The notes below the pieces were generated by a model. That model searched no databases, was not told where the DNA came from, and saw only the letters and a program-made list of their open reading frames with translations. From NCBI GenBank assembly GCA_028583605.1, contig CM053330.1, positions 26,801,233-26,865,232 of the forward strand: a DNA stretch of 64,000 nucleotides. The letters are read 5' to 3'. Shown here in pieces: positions 9,420 to 19,433 of this stretch. This stretch comes from Dastarcus helophoroides (Eukaryota > Arthropoda > Insecta > Coleoptera > Bothrideridae). Position 1 is the stretch's first letter, and the number at the start of each line of letters is the position of its first letter. The translations under genes and the position numbers were made by a program.

Positions 9420-10245
9420 GCACCACCTATTCGTCAACCCCCTAGAAGATTACCGGTGGCCAAGCAAGAGAAAGTCGCGGGACTGGTTAAGAAGATGATG
9501 AAGGATGGAGTCATCGAGGAGTGCAATAGTCCATGGTCTTCCCCTGTAGTCTTGGTTACAAAGAAGGACGGGTCAACAAGATTCTGTGTCGACTACCGGA
9601 AATTAAACGACGTCACTAAAAAGGACAGCTACCCCTTGCCAAGAATTGATGACACCCTAACGACCTTGTCTGGGTCCACCTGGTTTTCAACTTTGGACTT
9701 GAAAAAGTGGATATTGGCAAGTAAGCATAGACCCCGACGACAAAGAAAAGACGGCCTTTTCATCTGGAAGTGGATTATATCAGTTCACGGTTATTCTTTT
9801 TTGGACTATGCAACGCACCGGCTACTTTCGAACGTCTAATGGAACTGGTACTTCGAGGACTCACTTGGAAAACCTGCTTGGTTTACCTAGATGACTTCAT
9901 GGTAATGGGCAAGAGCTTTAAAGAACATTTGGAAAATCTTCAAGAAGTTTTCGACAGATTAAAGCAAGCCAACTTAAAGCTGAATCCAAAGAAGTGCTCT
10001 TTGTTCCAAAGGAAAGTAGAATTTTTGGGCCGCACTGTATCAGCCGCAGGAGTTGAAACAAATATCAGCAAGACTCAAGCAATTCGTGACCGGCTAAGAC
10101 CCAAAGACAAACATGAACTGAGGAGTTTCTTGGGGCTATGTACCTATTACAGAAGATTTGTGAAAGGTTTCGCCAACATCGCTGCGCCGTTGCATCAACT
10201 AACGGAAGGAAGAAGGCCGTACGTCTGGACTTCCCGACTGTGATA
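9420..10245 (+). pseudogene. pol (RT): Reverse transcriptase domain of the element, frameshifted
   Basis: RT motifs appear in order. IEECNSPWSSPVVLVTKKDG and FCVDYRKLN are followed by STLDL with the first catalytic Asp (frame 9456-). After a frameshift near 9707 the next motif is readable in another frame. FGLCNAPATFERLM follows (frame 9770-10243), then the catalytic VYLDDF (YLDD at 9884-9895), and FLGRTVSAAG with FLGLCTYYRRF near the end. At least two frameshifts split the domain between motifs A and B. The sequence is of the Ty3/gypsy class. RT copies the RNA into DNA within the virus-like particle. Confidence 0.9.
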
Positions 10246-10675
10246 CCGCTCTCCGAAAACTGAAGTCCGCCTTGTGCACAAGCCCTAATCTTGGCTTATC
10301 CTCAGCAGATTGGAAAGTTTGTGTTAGACACAGATGCCAGCAACGTCGGCATTGGAGCTGTGCTGTCCCAAGTTCAAGGCGGTGAAGAAAGAGTAATCGA
10401 GTATTACAGCAAGATTCTGATGAAGCCGGAGAGGAACTATTGCACCACCAGGAAGGAACTACTTGCAATAGTGAAGGCCGTGGAACACTTTCACAAGTAT
10501 TTGTAAGGCCGAGAATTCCTCATCAGAACAGACCATTCGGCAGTTTCTTGGTTACTCCGAATGAAGAACGCGGAGGGACAGGCGGCTAGATGGTTAGAAA
10601 GGCTTCAGCAGTATCACTTTAAGGTGCATCATCGACCGGGACGACAGCATAACAACGCTGATGCTTTGTCCAGAA
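10246..10675 (+). pseudogene. pol (RNase H): RNase H domain and connection
   Basis: VLDTDASNVGIGAVLSQ carries the first catalytic Asp. YYSKILMKPERNYCTTRKE carries the conserved Glu region. A TAA at 10504 interrupts the frame after HFHKYL. The frame resumes with FLIRTDHSAVSWL (second Asp) and VHHRPGRQHNNADALSR, the usual end of the Ty3/gypsy RNase H. The frame break at about 10245-10290 separates it from RT. Confidence 0.85.
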
Positions 10676-12041
10676 GACCTTGTGGGGATTGCAAACATTG
10701 CAGACGAGTTAAGGACCTTGAGGACATGGTGGATATAAGGGTCACTTCTGTCCAGCCAGAAGACGACTGGATTGTTGAAGGTCTTCGGAAGCTACAGAGG
10801 AGCGACGCTGATATCGGACCCATATTGGAATGGAAAGAAGCTGGAGACAGACCGGAATGGCAAGAGGTTTCCGACATAAGTCCAGCTCTTAAGAATTTGT
10901 GGGCTCAATGGAAATCCCTCCAGGTCGAGGACGGGGTACTGAAGAGAGCATGGGAAAGCGCGGATGGAAAGCGTGTCAACTTGCAGTTGGTGGTACCTCA
11001 GGAGAAGATTCCACAGGTTTTGTGGGAGGTGCACAATGGGGCCTCTGGTGAACACCTAGGGATGAACAAGACCCTGGAGAAGGTTCGAAAACGGTTCTAT
11101 TGGGTTAACTGCAGGGAGGACGTCGAGCGGTGGTGTCGGAAATGTGTCACCTGTGCTGCATCCAAGGGTCCCCGTACGAGAATCAAAGGGGCCCTGAAGC
11201 AATATAATGTGGGAGCTCCATTTGAAAGAATTGCAATCGATGTGGCAGAACCATTCCCAGCTTCAGACGATGGAAACAAGTACATCCTGGCGGCCATGGA
11301 TTATTTCAGTAAATGGCCTGAAGCTTATGCCATCCCGAACCAGGGATCTATCGTTTTGGTGTTCCTTTGGAACTACACTCGGACCAGGGAAGGAACTTTG
11401 AATCGGGAGTTTTCCAAGAGGTGTGTCGTCTTCTTGGAATAAGGAAAACTCGAACAACACCTCTTCATCCACAGTCTGATGGAATGGTGGAGAGATTTAA
11501 CAGGACCTTAGAGGAACATCTTTCGAAGGTCGTTTCCAAGCATCAGACCGACTGGGACCGATATCTACCACTGTTTCTGATGGCCTATCGCGCGGCAACT
11601 CATAAAACTACAAGTCAGACTCCGGCAAAAGTGATCTTCGGGAGGGAACTGCGGCTTCCGTGTGACTTGGTGTTTGGATCACCAAGGGAGATCCCCAGGA
11701 AAACGATGGGTTTCGTAGATGACTTGAGGGAAGCGATATTGGAGACGCATGCCCTGGTGCGGACGAAGATCAACTTGGCGACGGACCGGATGAAGGCCAG
11801 GTATGACGTGAATGCCAATCATGGTGGTTTCAGTGAGGGCGAATTGGTATGGCTATACAACCTTCAGCGAAAGAAAGGAGTTTCGCCAAAGTTTACGCCA
11901 TCTTGGGAAGGGCCGTACAAAGTGCTGAAGAGGATCAACGACTTGGTATACAGGATCCAGCGTAGCTCCAGGAGTAAAATGAAAGTGGTACACCTGAACA
12001 GACTATGCAAATTTAGTGGCGAAGTGACTGATTGGAACTGA
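10676..12041 (+). pseudogene. pol (integrase): Integrase of the element, with short core deletion
   Basis: The zinc-binding region is intact (HNGASGEH, then CRKCVTC). The core starts with FERIAIDVAEPFP (first Asp) and runs to YAIPNQ near 11342. A deletion of a few tens of bases and a frame change follow. The core resumes in another frame with ELHSDQGRNFE (second Asp) and SDGMVERFNRTL (Glu). The C-terminal part has GELVWLYNLQRKKGVSPKF and WEGPYKVLKRIND, and the frame ends with TGA at about 12041, only some 30 bp before the 3' LTR. A GPY/F-type C-terminus fits Ty3/gypsy. There is no envelope-like frame. Confidence 0.9.
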
Positions 12042-12056
12042 TCGGGACGATCATTG

Positions 12057-12072
12057 CTAAGGGGGAAGGCAG
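12057..12072 (+). other. Polypurine tract
   Basis: CTAAGGGGGAAGGCAG ends exactly at the TG of the 3' LTR. The purine run would prime plus-strand synthesis. Confidence 0.7.
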
Positions 12073-12422
12073 TGTAACGCAATGTAAATAGATGAAATAG
12101 GATTTAGAATAAAATTGTAGAATTTAGTAAATAAAAAAAGTTTCTAGAAGGTTCTGATAAGGGGAAAGCGGCCGCGATAACGAAACAAACGCCAGATAAG
12201 CGTTCCAGAAATTTCGGCATTCGATAAGCCTTATCTGCCGAAAATTCTGGAAGCCGGCGGCCAAAACTATAAAAAGGCGGTCAGCTTTCCCTCGAGTCAG
12301 TCAGTTAAAATTAGTGCAATTAGTGAGTTAGTAGAAGTGAGTTAATTGTAAATTGTTGAGTTCAGTAATAAAGTCAGTCTTATTCGATAAGTGTAATCAA
12401 TCGAACCGATAAGCCCGTAACA
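12073..12422 (+). repeat. 3' LTR (350 bp)
   Basis: It is collinear with the 5' LTR, the same length, and differs at about twelve positions by eye. TATAAAAAG is at 12268-12276. It is flanked on the right by ATAT, the second target duplication. Confidence 0.95.
12142..12252 (+). promoter_or_regulatory. Three perfect heat-shock-element-like arrays in the 3' LTR
   Basis: TTCTAGAAGGTTC (12142-12154), TTCCAGAAATTTC (12203-12215) and GAAAATTCTGGAA (12240-12252) are each three uninterrupted alternating TTC/GAA units at two-base spacing. The last ends 16 bp before the TATA box. Arrays 2 and 3 also form the arms of a 17-bp inverted repeat. Confidence 0.7.
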
Positions 12423-12426
12423 ATAT

Positions 12427-13079
12427 GTTCAAATGATACTATGTATAAATACCTCAACTATTTAAATGCGAGGTTAAGGCTACAAAAAATAGTTTTATTA
12501 ATAAATCCAGATTTTGGTTTCTTGCAGTGACATCAAAAACGTAACAAATACTGCGATTTAGAAGTTTATCTCAGAATCGTCTCCAGCGGAATCGCCCTTA
12601 GTGAAAATTTTAGAATTCAGTTCGATTAGTTAATTTAGAAATTTTTCTTTAAATAAATTTGAAGAATAAGGATGTTATATTTGTAAAGTAAAAGTTTAAA
12701 GAAATGATAAATATTTTGCCAAAAATTTCGAGATTAAAATTAGTTATGAGAATTTGAACGAGTCTCTCGAATCCTTGGAGGACAGACGGATGATTGGTGA
12801 CTTGTTTTTTTTCAATAAATACTTTCATAGAAGATGCTGGCAGAAATTGATAGCTGATTAGATGATCTCCCCAAGGGCAAGATTCTTAAGCTATATAAGA
12901 TTTCTGACAAGAAACGTGTGTGAGGACTTCTATGAAGACTTTTTTTCTATAGAACTTTCACATTTGAAATTCGTTGCCGAACAGAGTTCTCCCCGAAAGC
13001 AACCTATCCTTGTTTAAAAAGGCAGTTCAGGCCATTTATCTTTATTTCTACATCTTCGCCGCAAAGGCATTCTTGATTA
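12427..13079. other. Intergenic or intronic stretch, nothing recognised
   Basis: AT-rich sequence without convincing exons, repeats or open frames. It may belong to the intron or flank upstream of the BBS4 exon at 14.6 kb. Confidence 0.4.
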
Positions 13080-13845
13080 AATTAAATCCTGAAGTAAATA
13101 TGAAGAAAGTGGTAAATAAATCTGAATTAAAAATTTAGCTTTGTTTCGAAAAATATTTCAACTTTATTTTCAGATTAAAAAAACTTCAGGATAAAAATTA
13201 AAATTTTCAAAAACTGAAGAAAACATTATTTCAATTTTAAATCCAAAATTTCGACTTTTGAAAAAATACGAAAAAAAAACCGAAGAAGTCCACATCTTAA
13301 GAAAAAGTCAACATTTTGAGTTTATAATAGAAATTATAATTTTTTTTAAAATAAACTTGAAAAGGACTTCAAAGAAGTCAAGTTAAAGACAATATTTTAT
13401 TAAAGAAGTCGAAATTTAGGGTTTGATATTGAAAATTTTTAATGAAAGTGGTAATTGAAATATAAATCTTGTCCCCTGAAACCAAGAAAGATTGAAAGAC
13501 ACAACAAATAACTAACCCGTTTCGGTAGAGCAACCCTTGTTGTGTTTTTTAATCTTTCTTAATTTCAGGGGACCAGTTTTGTATTTCAATTTTTGAAGAT
13601 AACCAAGGACCATTCCGTTCCTCCAAAATTATGAAAGTGATAATTCCAAATTGATTAACATTTTGAGGTAAGACCTTACAAGTATTTCGAAATAATTTTA
13701 GGATCAATAAAAAAATTAACAATAAAAGCCTAGCATTTAAGTCAAAATTTTGAGAAGCTGTCAAAATTTTAATTTTAGCTTTAAAGTTTAAAAAAAGTCG
13801 AATTATAGTTATAAAGTCCATTTTTTTGAAAAGAATCTGAAATGG
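13080..13845 (+). repeat. Right copy of the duplicated ~0.8-kb segment
   Basis: It matches 4510-5355 in direct orientation. Its fold-back element (about 13440-13625) has lost the middle, including the hammerhead-like part, but keeps both outer arms. So the fold-back was inserted before the duplication. Confidence 0.8.
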
Positions 13846-14480
13846 ATACTTTAAGCTTTTTAAAAATTATTCAAACCTCGATGAAAAGTTTCATTCTTGT
13901 CTCAATAAATGGTTCACATTGGCGCTATGGTTTACATTGGCGCTATGGTTCACCTCGGCGCTACTCGCCTCGGTTAACCATCATTTTCTCTCGACTAGTA
14001 TAACTCACTTTCCACCTCCGTATGTAATATACTATTTTGCCAAAAATGTTCACAAAGAAATCGAAGTTTTTATGTCAGAATTATTATTAAATAATTAAAA
14101 TTACGAAGGTTGCAATTTTAGAATCAGAATTCTAAGAACACAAAAATCCAAATTTAGAGATTAATCGCAGAATTTTTAGTTTAATGCCGATTTTTTTTAG
14201 GAAATTAAATAAAATAATTTACTACCTTTTTTCGCAATAAATAATGAGAAAAACTCCGAGAAAAAATCGAAACTATTCCTGAAGTCAACATTGGAGAAAA
14301 ATATTGTTGTAATGTTTCCCTTGAAGAAATTTTCGAGAATCAAGTCAAAATTTTAAAGAAAATGTAGCAGTTTCGACATGTTCTCGGAAACAAAATTTAG
14401 AAAATATTGACTGTAAAAAGGCATAATTTTAAGAAAATGATTTTATTTTTGAAATTTTGAAGTCGAAAAATTGAAATTTC
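13846..14480. repeat. Purine-rich decayed repeats with an 18-bp triplet
   Basis: Mostly the same decayed AT vocabulary as at 4-6 kb. At about 13910-13964 an 18-bp unit (TGGTTCACATTGGCGCTA and variants) is repeated three times. It is unusually GC-rich for its surroundings. Confidence 0.5.
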
Positions 14481-14601
14481 AAATTCCTCACCTATATTCA
14501 TTTCTTCCCCTTATTTTCAGTACTCCAAGCACATAAGGGAAAACAGAATAGAATAGAAAAGACGTTATTATATTTGTTCTGATCTTTTCATTACTTTGCA
14601 G

Positions 14602-14798
14602 ATGCTCTCCTGGAACTGAAAGACCCCGATAACGCCTTGCGAGCGTTGCAGCAAGCTGTCCTCTTGAGTCCCGAAGAACCGTCGCTCCAGGTTAATATGG
14701 CGGCATGTTTGTTCCTGGCTGGACAAAAAGATAAATCTGCTGAGGAGTTGCGTCGTTTTAGGATGCTAATGCACCAACAGAAAGGCGTGACGGCAGAG
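14602..14798 (+). CDS. BBS4: BBS4 penultimate coding exon (TPR repeat)
   Basis: A 197-bp exon with acceptor TTACTTTGCAG and donor GTAAGT. It starts with two bases of a split codon and ends on a codon boundary. The 65 codons read ALLELKDPDNALRAL, then AVLLSPEEPSLQVNMAA, then FLAGQKDKSAEELRRF. This is one tetratricopeptide repeat plus the next helix. Order and spacing match the last TPR of BBS4 as I recall it (a Leu-x-Asp-x-Glu/Asp-Asn-Ala start, Val-Asn/Leu-Asn-x-Ala in the second helix, Gly-x-Lys-Lys/Asp-x-Ala/Ser after it). BBS4 is a subunit of the BBSome, which moves membrane proteins in and out of cilia. Codon use is GC-richer than the surroundings, as expected for a real host exon. The upstream exons are outside the window or not recognised. 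A different TPR protein is the main alternative. Confidence 0.7.
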
Positions 14799-15809
14799 GT
14801 AAGTGTCTAATTTGACGAAGCGAAATTTATCATAAATTTAAATTTTCCCTCACTCGACACTTTTCTCGATTCATGGAAATTTTACGATTTATGAAAATCA
14901 CGTCGAAAGCTTTTGAAATGGCGGAAGGTGCAAAATTGAAATTTAATTTGCATTCGGTCGCTCTTCCTACGGAATACTTTAAAATTACCCAAGTTAACAG
15001 AGGTGTCTCTTTGTATTCAAAAACTTTATATTACTTGGTGAAGTAAAATAAGCATTTAAGGCAATTCATTGTCTAATTGCGGAAAATATAATTAAAAATT
15101 AAATGTTTATATTATTTTTCCTTTGTTAAATTTTGATGATAAATTGTTGAAATAAATACCATTTACTGTCAGGTCAAAGATGAATGCACCGAAGCAAAAT
15201 ATCTGAGTGCAAAATATTTTTTTGACTCAACGTATGAACGATTTTACATGTTTATTAATAATATTAAAGTTGGCAGAACATCTTAAATCTTTTTGTTTTT
15301 TTTTCTAATTTTGATAGCTTATGATCCATTTTAGCAGCTAGAAAATGTAACTATGGGTTTGTGCATGTAAATTTTTTCACATAATTATGAATCTTGGTCA
15401 CACCGCAAATAGTTTTAAATTTTTTGTCGTATCATTAAGTTTTTTTAAGTTAAATATTTATTGATAATTATTAGCATCATAACATTATAGCAACTTAACA
15501 GGTTAGTTACTTATAGCTATCATAATACCCTAGATATAAATTTCATTTAAAAACTATCCTTAGTTGAACAAAATTGTTGGTAACTTTTGAATTTTTGTAA
15601 AAAGACAAAAAATCGAGACCGTTTTATTTAAAAAATTCGACTGTTTTTTTAACCCCACGTTTAGGAAAGTATAACCTGTTTCTCAAAGTTTTAAAATTTA
15701 TCTCAATACGAGACAATTTCTGACGTCAGTGTAAGTCAGATTGCTGAGCTTGTAGCCCTTTTAATAATAATAATAATAAGATAATTAATAATAATAAATA
15801 ATAATGAGA

Positions 15810-16700
15810 AAATAAATATTCAGCAGAGAAATTTCGCCTTTTTTTCTTGAAGTTTCTACTTTTTTCCTGAAATTTAGACTTTGTCTCCACATTCATCCTT
15901 TTTTGTAGAAATTTCATGAAAATTTGACTCCTCTGAAAAATTTCGAATATTTACTATATTACTATATTTACATTTTTCCTAGATATTTCGAGTGTTTTTT
16001 GAAAATTTTGATCTTTTTGGGTTTTTAATACTTTTCATGTTTCCTCGAAAGTTGTCTTTTTTTAAATTTCTTTATTTTCGTCTCCTGGAAATCTCAAGTT
16101 TTTCCTCAAAATTTCATTGTTTTTTCAAAATTAGATTTTCTCATTTCTTTTCGAAATGTCGTTTTTTTCCAGAAATGTTGAGTGTTTTTTCTAAATTCGT
16201 TTTTCTTGCTTTTAGATCTTTTTCGAAATATTATAGTTTTTTTCCTAAAATTTGACTTTCTATGGAAAAATTTCGATTGTTTTTCGAAGTTTTATTATAT
16301 TTCTTAACATTGAGTTTTTTTAAAAACCAATTTTCCAGAAATTCTGATTGCTTTTTTAAGTTTTATTTTCTCAAGGCTTTGATTTTTATCTCAAAATTAG
16401 ATACTAAGTATTTTGACTTTTTTCTCAAGAGTCGTTTTTTTTTCTCGAAATGTTGATTTTTTTCTTTTAAAATTATAGTCTTTTTCCTCAAATTCGTCTC
16501 TTCCTAGATTTTTCAAAACTTCAACTTTATTCAAAAATCCGACTTTTTGGACTTTTCTTTCATAAAAATCCTTTTCCGAAATACCGCCACTTTTCTCATA
16601 TTCGTTTTTTCTGAAAACGTCGACTTTTTTAAGTTTGACTTTTCTGAAATTCTAACTTGTTTTTGTCTAGTTTTGAAAATTTTGACTAAAATTTCAATAT
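15810..16700. repeat. Pyrimidine-rich decayed repeat block (opposite polarity)
   Basis: The plus strand is a mosaic of TTTTTTC, GAAATTTTGAC and TTTTTCTCAAAATT phrases, the complement of the block at 4-6 kb. Several chance open frames occur here because stop codons are rare on this strand; none looks like a protein. Confidence 0.55.
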
Positions 16701-17504
16701 ATTATCTGACGTAGCGGAAACTGGGGACACTTGATCCTACATTTTTTTAGCGCCATATGTCTTTTAGTTAAGTCTATGAATCTAAATTTTCTGTTACATA
16801 ACATTTAATTTATTAATTTATCATGCAATATTTTAAATAACTCCATTAGTACAAAGTACAAAAAATTAAAAGTATGGAAAAGGATCAAGTTTCCTTTATT
16901 CAGGGATATTTGATCCCAGTTTGCATTATACCCAATTCCGAGGGAATAAATACCTTTGAGATAATATAAATTACATGTGATAGATGTTTTTTTTTTATAA
17001 TAAGAGTCTAAAATTTTATGCCAAGATCTACAGCATACACATTTTCTCGCTTAGTGATGCGGTTTTTATTTTTGTGCTCAATTTTAAGATGAAATTTAAA
17101 GCAATCCATGTTATCGTTAACTTAAATAATTCCTTTAAGGTCCAGCTTAGTTGAATCGATTTTATATATACCCACAACAAGGTTTTTTCATATTATTAAG
17201 TATATGTCAAATGGTTACACTTGTGCACAATTTTAAAATTCTAGGTTCATGTTTTTTCTGACTTTATAGACCAGTAGCTGACAGAAAAAAATCCTACCCA
17301 TAAGAGTGCAGGATAAAATGTTTTTAAAACGTTAATACTATATACAAAGCGACAACGAAATAGTAGTTTGTATAACAAGAGCGGAATGATGTCCATATCG
17401 CACAAGAACAAGGTATGAGCTCGACGCTCTGTACTAGAAGGAGTGCCTCAATCAGCTCGAGTTGTACAGCGAATTTTTCCTACGACTACAGTCCATCAAA
17501 AACA

Positions 17505-17601
17505 AAAATATGATTTAACAAATCAATAATTTTTCGTACGACATTTACATTTTCTAATATATTTTATATCAAGTGTCCATTTGTCAATGAAACGTCATAA
17601 A
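17505..17601 (+). repeat. Left piece of an interrupted dispersed repeat
   Basis: TTAACAAATCAATAATTTTTC through CAATGAAACGTCATAAA matches 54025-54117. At 54.1 kb the match continues without a break into ATTTATCG, whereas here it stops at 17601 and resumes only at about 20690. The intervening DNA is therefore an insertion. Confidence 0.75.
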
Positions 17602-17914
17602 GGATTTAGCAGCATAAGAAGTGGCCCCCAAATGGGAATCTGTGGTAATATTTTCAAAAAGTTATCACCTCGGCAAATGAACAAAATTTATGTATATTTA
17701 GGCTCGATATTTCAATGTGACTGCAAGATATTAAAAAAAAGTCAATCTAAGAAGATTTCTGAAGTTTCTTTCAACTGCATATTATACTTAATATCTTGGA
17801 GTATATTGTATGTTTTTTCCATATTTTTTTATAATTTCTACCCACCACAAAAATTAATAAAAAAATATTTTTTTCAATAGTTTTATCCGCGATGCAATCA
17901 TAAAATTAATATAT

Positions 17915-18922
17915 CGGGTGTAACAGGATCATGGTACATCCTTCTTTTTTTCTTTACTTGTAAAGATAAAACTTTTAAACTAAGCACACTTAAAGTACTT
18001 ATAAAATGTCAAATTTTTACATATAAATGACATTGCTACTGATGTTGGTTTTGCTAAAACTGATGCAAACTTTTGTTTTTTAAATAGAACACCCTGTATA
18101 TTATTACATTTTTGAAATCTGCACAATTTTTGAAATATAATAGACCTAAAAATGTGATTTTTATAGGATCGAACATTTTTTTATTCCCATTTTATTTTTT
18201 AACCTAAAAGTCTATGACTCATTCTAATTAATTGTAATGGACTCCATTTACGTTAAAAAAATTAAATCACGTAAAAAAGGAGTATTGCATTTTTTTATCA
18301 CATAATAAAGCTAACAAAAATGGTTTTTATGTCATAACTTCATTTTCTTAAATGACACCATATTCGTACTGTGGTACCACCCAAAAGTATAATTAAGAGT
18401 GAATCTAACCATACTTTCATTTTTGCTGTGAAATCAATAGAACTAAAGTTACAGCCAATGGCATTCAAAATATTCGGTTTCAATTTATTTGAAAATTTAT
18501 TCAGTAAGAACATAGGATAGCTGCGGAAAATAAATTTTAAAAAAGACACTTTCTAAGTTTTCGTATTTAAATTTTTTTTGCAGCGCCAATGTACCCAGTT
18601 GGGGTTAATTGGGGTGAATCATGACCTTCTAGGCTAAAAAATAAAATGGGACCAAAAAAATTGTTGATCCTTTGAAAATCACTCATGACATGTGTATTGT
18701 ATTAAAAAAATTATGCAAATTCCAAAAATGTAATAATATACAGGGTGTGCTATTTAAAAATCAAAAGTTGATATCAGCTTTAGTGAAAGTAAGAGCAGTA
18801 GGAATGTCAATTTTATGTTAAAATTTGACATTTTATAAATTCAGCAAGTGTAGCAACTTTGAAAATTTTTTCTTAGATAGATAAAGAAAAACTAAGAGGT
18901 GTATTAAGATCCTGTTACACCT
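17915..18922. repeat. Inverted repeat of about 0.2-kb arms
   Basis: GGGTGTAACAGGATC at the left is mirrored by GATCCTGTTACACC at the right, and ACACCCTGTATATTATTAC (about 18090) by GTAATAATATACAGGGTGT (about 18730). Arms of about 200 bp enclose a ~0.6-kb loop. It looks like a non-autonomous DNA element or two head-to-head copies. Confidence 0.65.
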
Positions 18923-19333
18923 GATACGTTATAGTATCCATTAAGTATTATAAAATATAGAAAATTTATCAAATAAAAATTGATGCAACACTTTGCAAAC
19001 AAAATTAAGTTAAAGTTTTCAGCCTTCAGAATATAACAAATTTTTATTATTTTTAAAGTAAAGTTGTTTTTTTTGTGCAATTTGTATTTTAACGTAACGT
19101 AACGTGGTAAAGTTAAATAAAATTCGGAATGCATAGTACTTTTTATGTTTTATTATTTTTGTTAAAGTGAATATTTTACAATTACAAGGGCTGCATGAAT
19201 TTGTAGTCTAGGTTGCATTCTTCTTGCATACGACATTGTTGGCGATGGCCATAGTTTCTCTATGGACCAATAGGTGGTAGTACTAAAAAGCCACTCGCTC
19301 GACGCCTGTGAATGTTTTAGTACTTACTTGTCG

Positions 19334-19433
19334 GAACATTTATTAGCATTCGAGTTGGATATACCAAACTGACGAGATCTAACAAGATCGAAACCGGTAT
19401 TTGGTTTCCAAACTTCGAATCTAATAAATGTTC
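19334..19433 (+). ncRNA. Hammerhead ribozyme (minimal type I), copy 1
   Basis: The core residues of a hammerhead self-cleaving RNA are all present: CTGACGA (19369-19375), GAAA (19390-19393), and the cleavage triplet GTA ending at 19399. Stem II is GATC (19376-19379) with GATC (19386-19389) and a 6-base loop. Stem III is the self-complementary ACCGGT (19393-19398) with no loop. Stem I is ACCAAA (19363-19368) with TTTGGT (19400-19405), extended outward by GAACATTTATTAG (19334-19346) with CTAATAAATGTTC (19421-19433) and a partly paired region between. Zero-loop stem III is typical of ribozymes in Penelope-like elements and animal retrozymes, which cleave best as dimers. The same sequence recurs at 39.8, 58.0 and 60.3 kb. 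Confidence 0.8.

Larger units (their letters stand above)
6522..12422 (+). mobile_element. Ty3/gypsy LTR retrotransposon, structurally complete, coding-defective
   Basis: Two 350-bp LTRs with TG...CA ends and a 4-bp target duplication enclose a primer binding site, gag, protease, reverse transcriptase, RNase H, integrase and a polypurine tract, in the order of the Ty3/gypsy group. The LTRs differ at about a dozen positions by eye (roughly 3-4 percent), so the insertion is not very recent. Gag has two nonsense codons in its repeat region, a third at its end and a one-base frameshift. Pol has several frameshifts and stops, and a short deletion in integrase. The copy is therefore dead as a protein source. 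Its LTRs could still drive transcription. Confidence 0.95.

Noticed and set aside
10412..10430. CTGATGAAG in the RNase H region as a hammerhead core
   Set aside because: No GAAA box at a suitable distance and no paired helices. It is part of a conserved protein motif.
15992..16456. Phe/Ser-rich frames of 87 and 64 codons
   Set aside because: They lie in the pyrimidine-rich decayed repeat block, where TTT and TTC codons dominate by composition.
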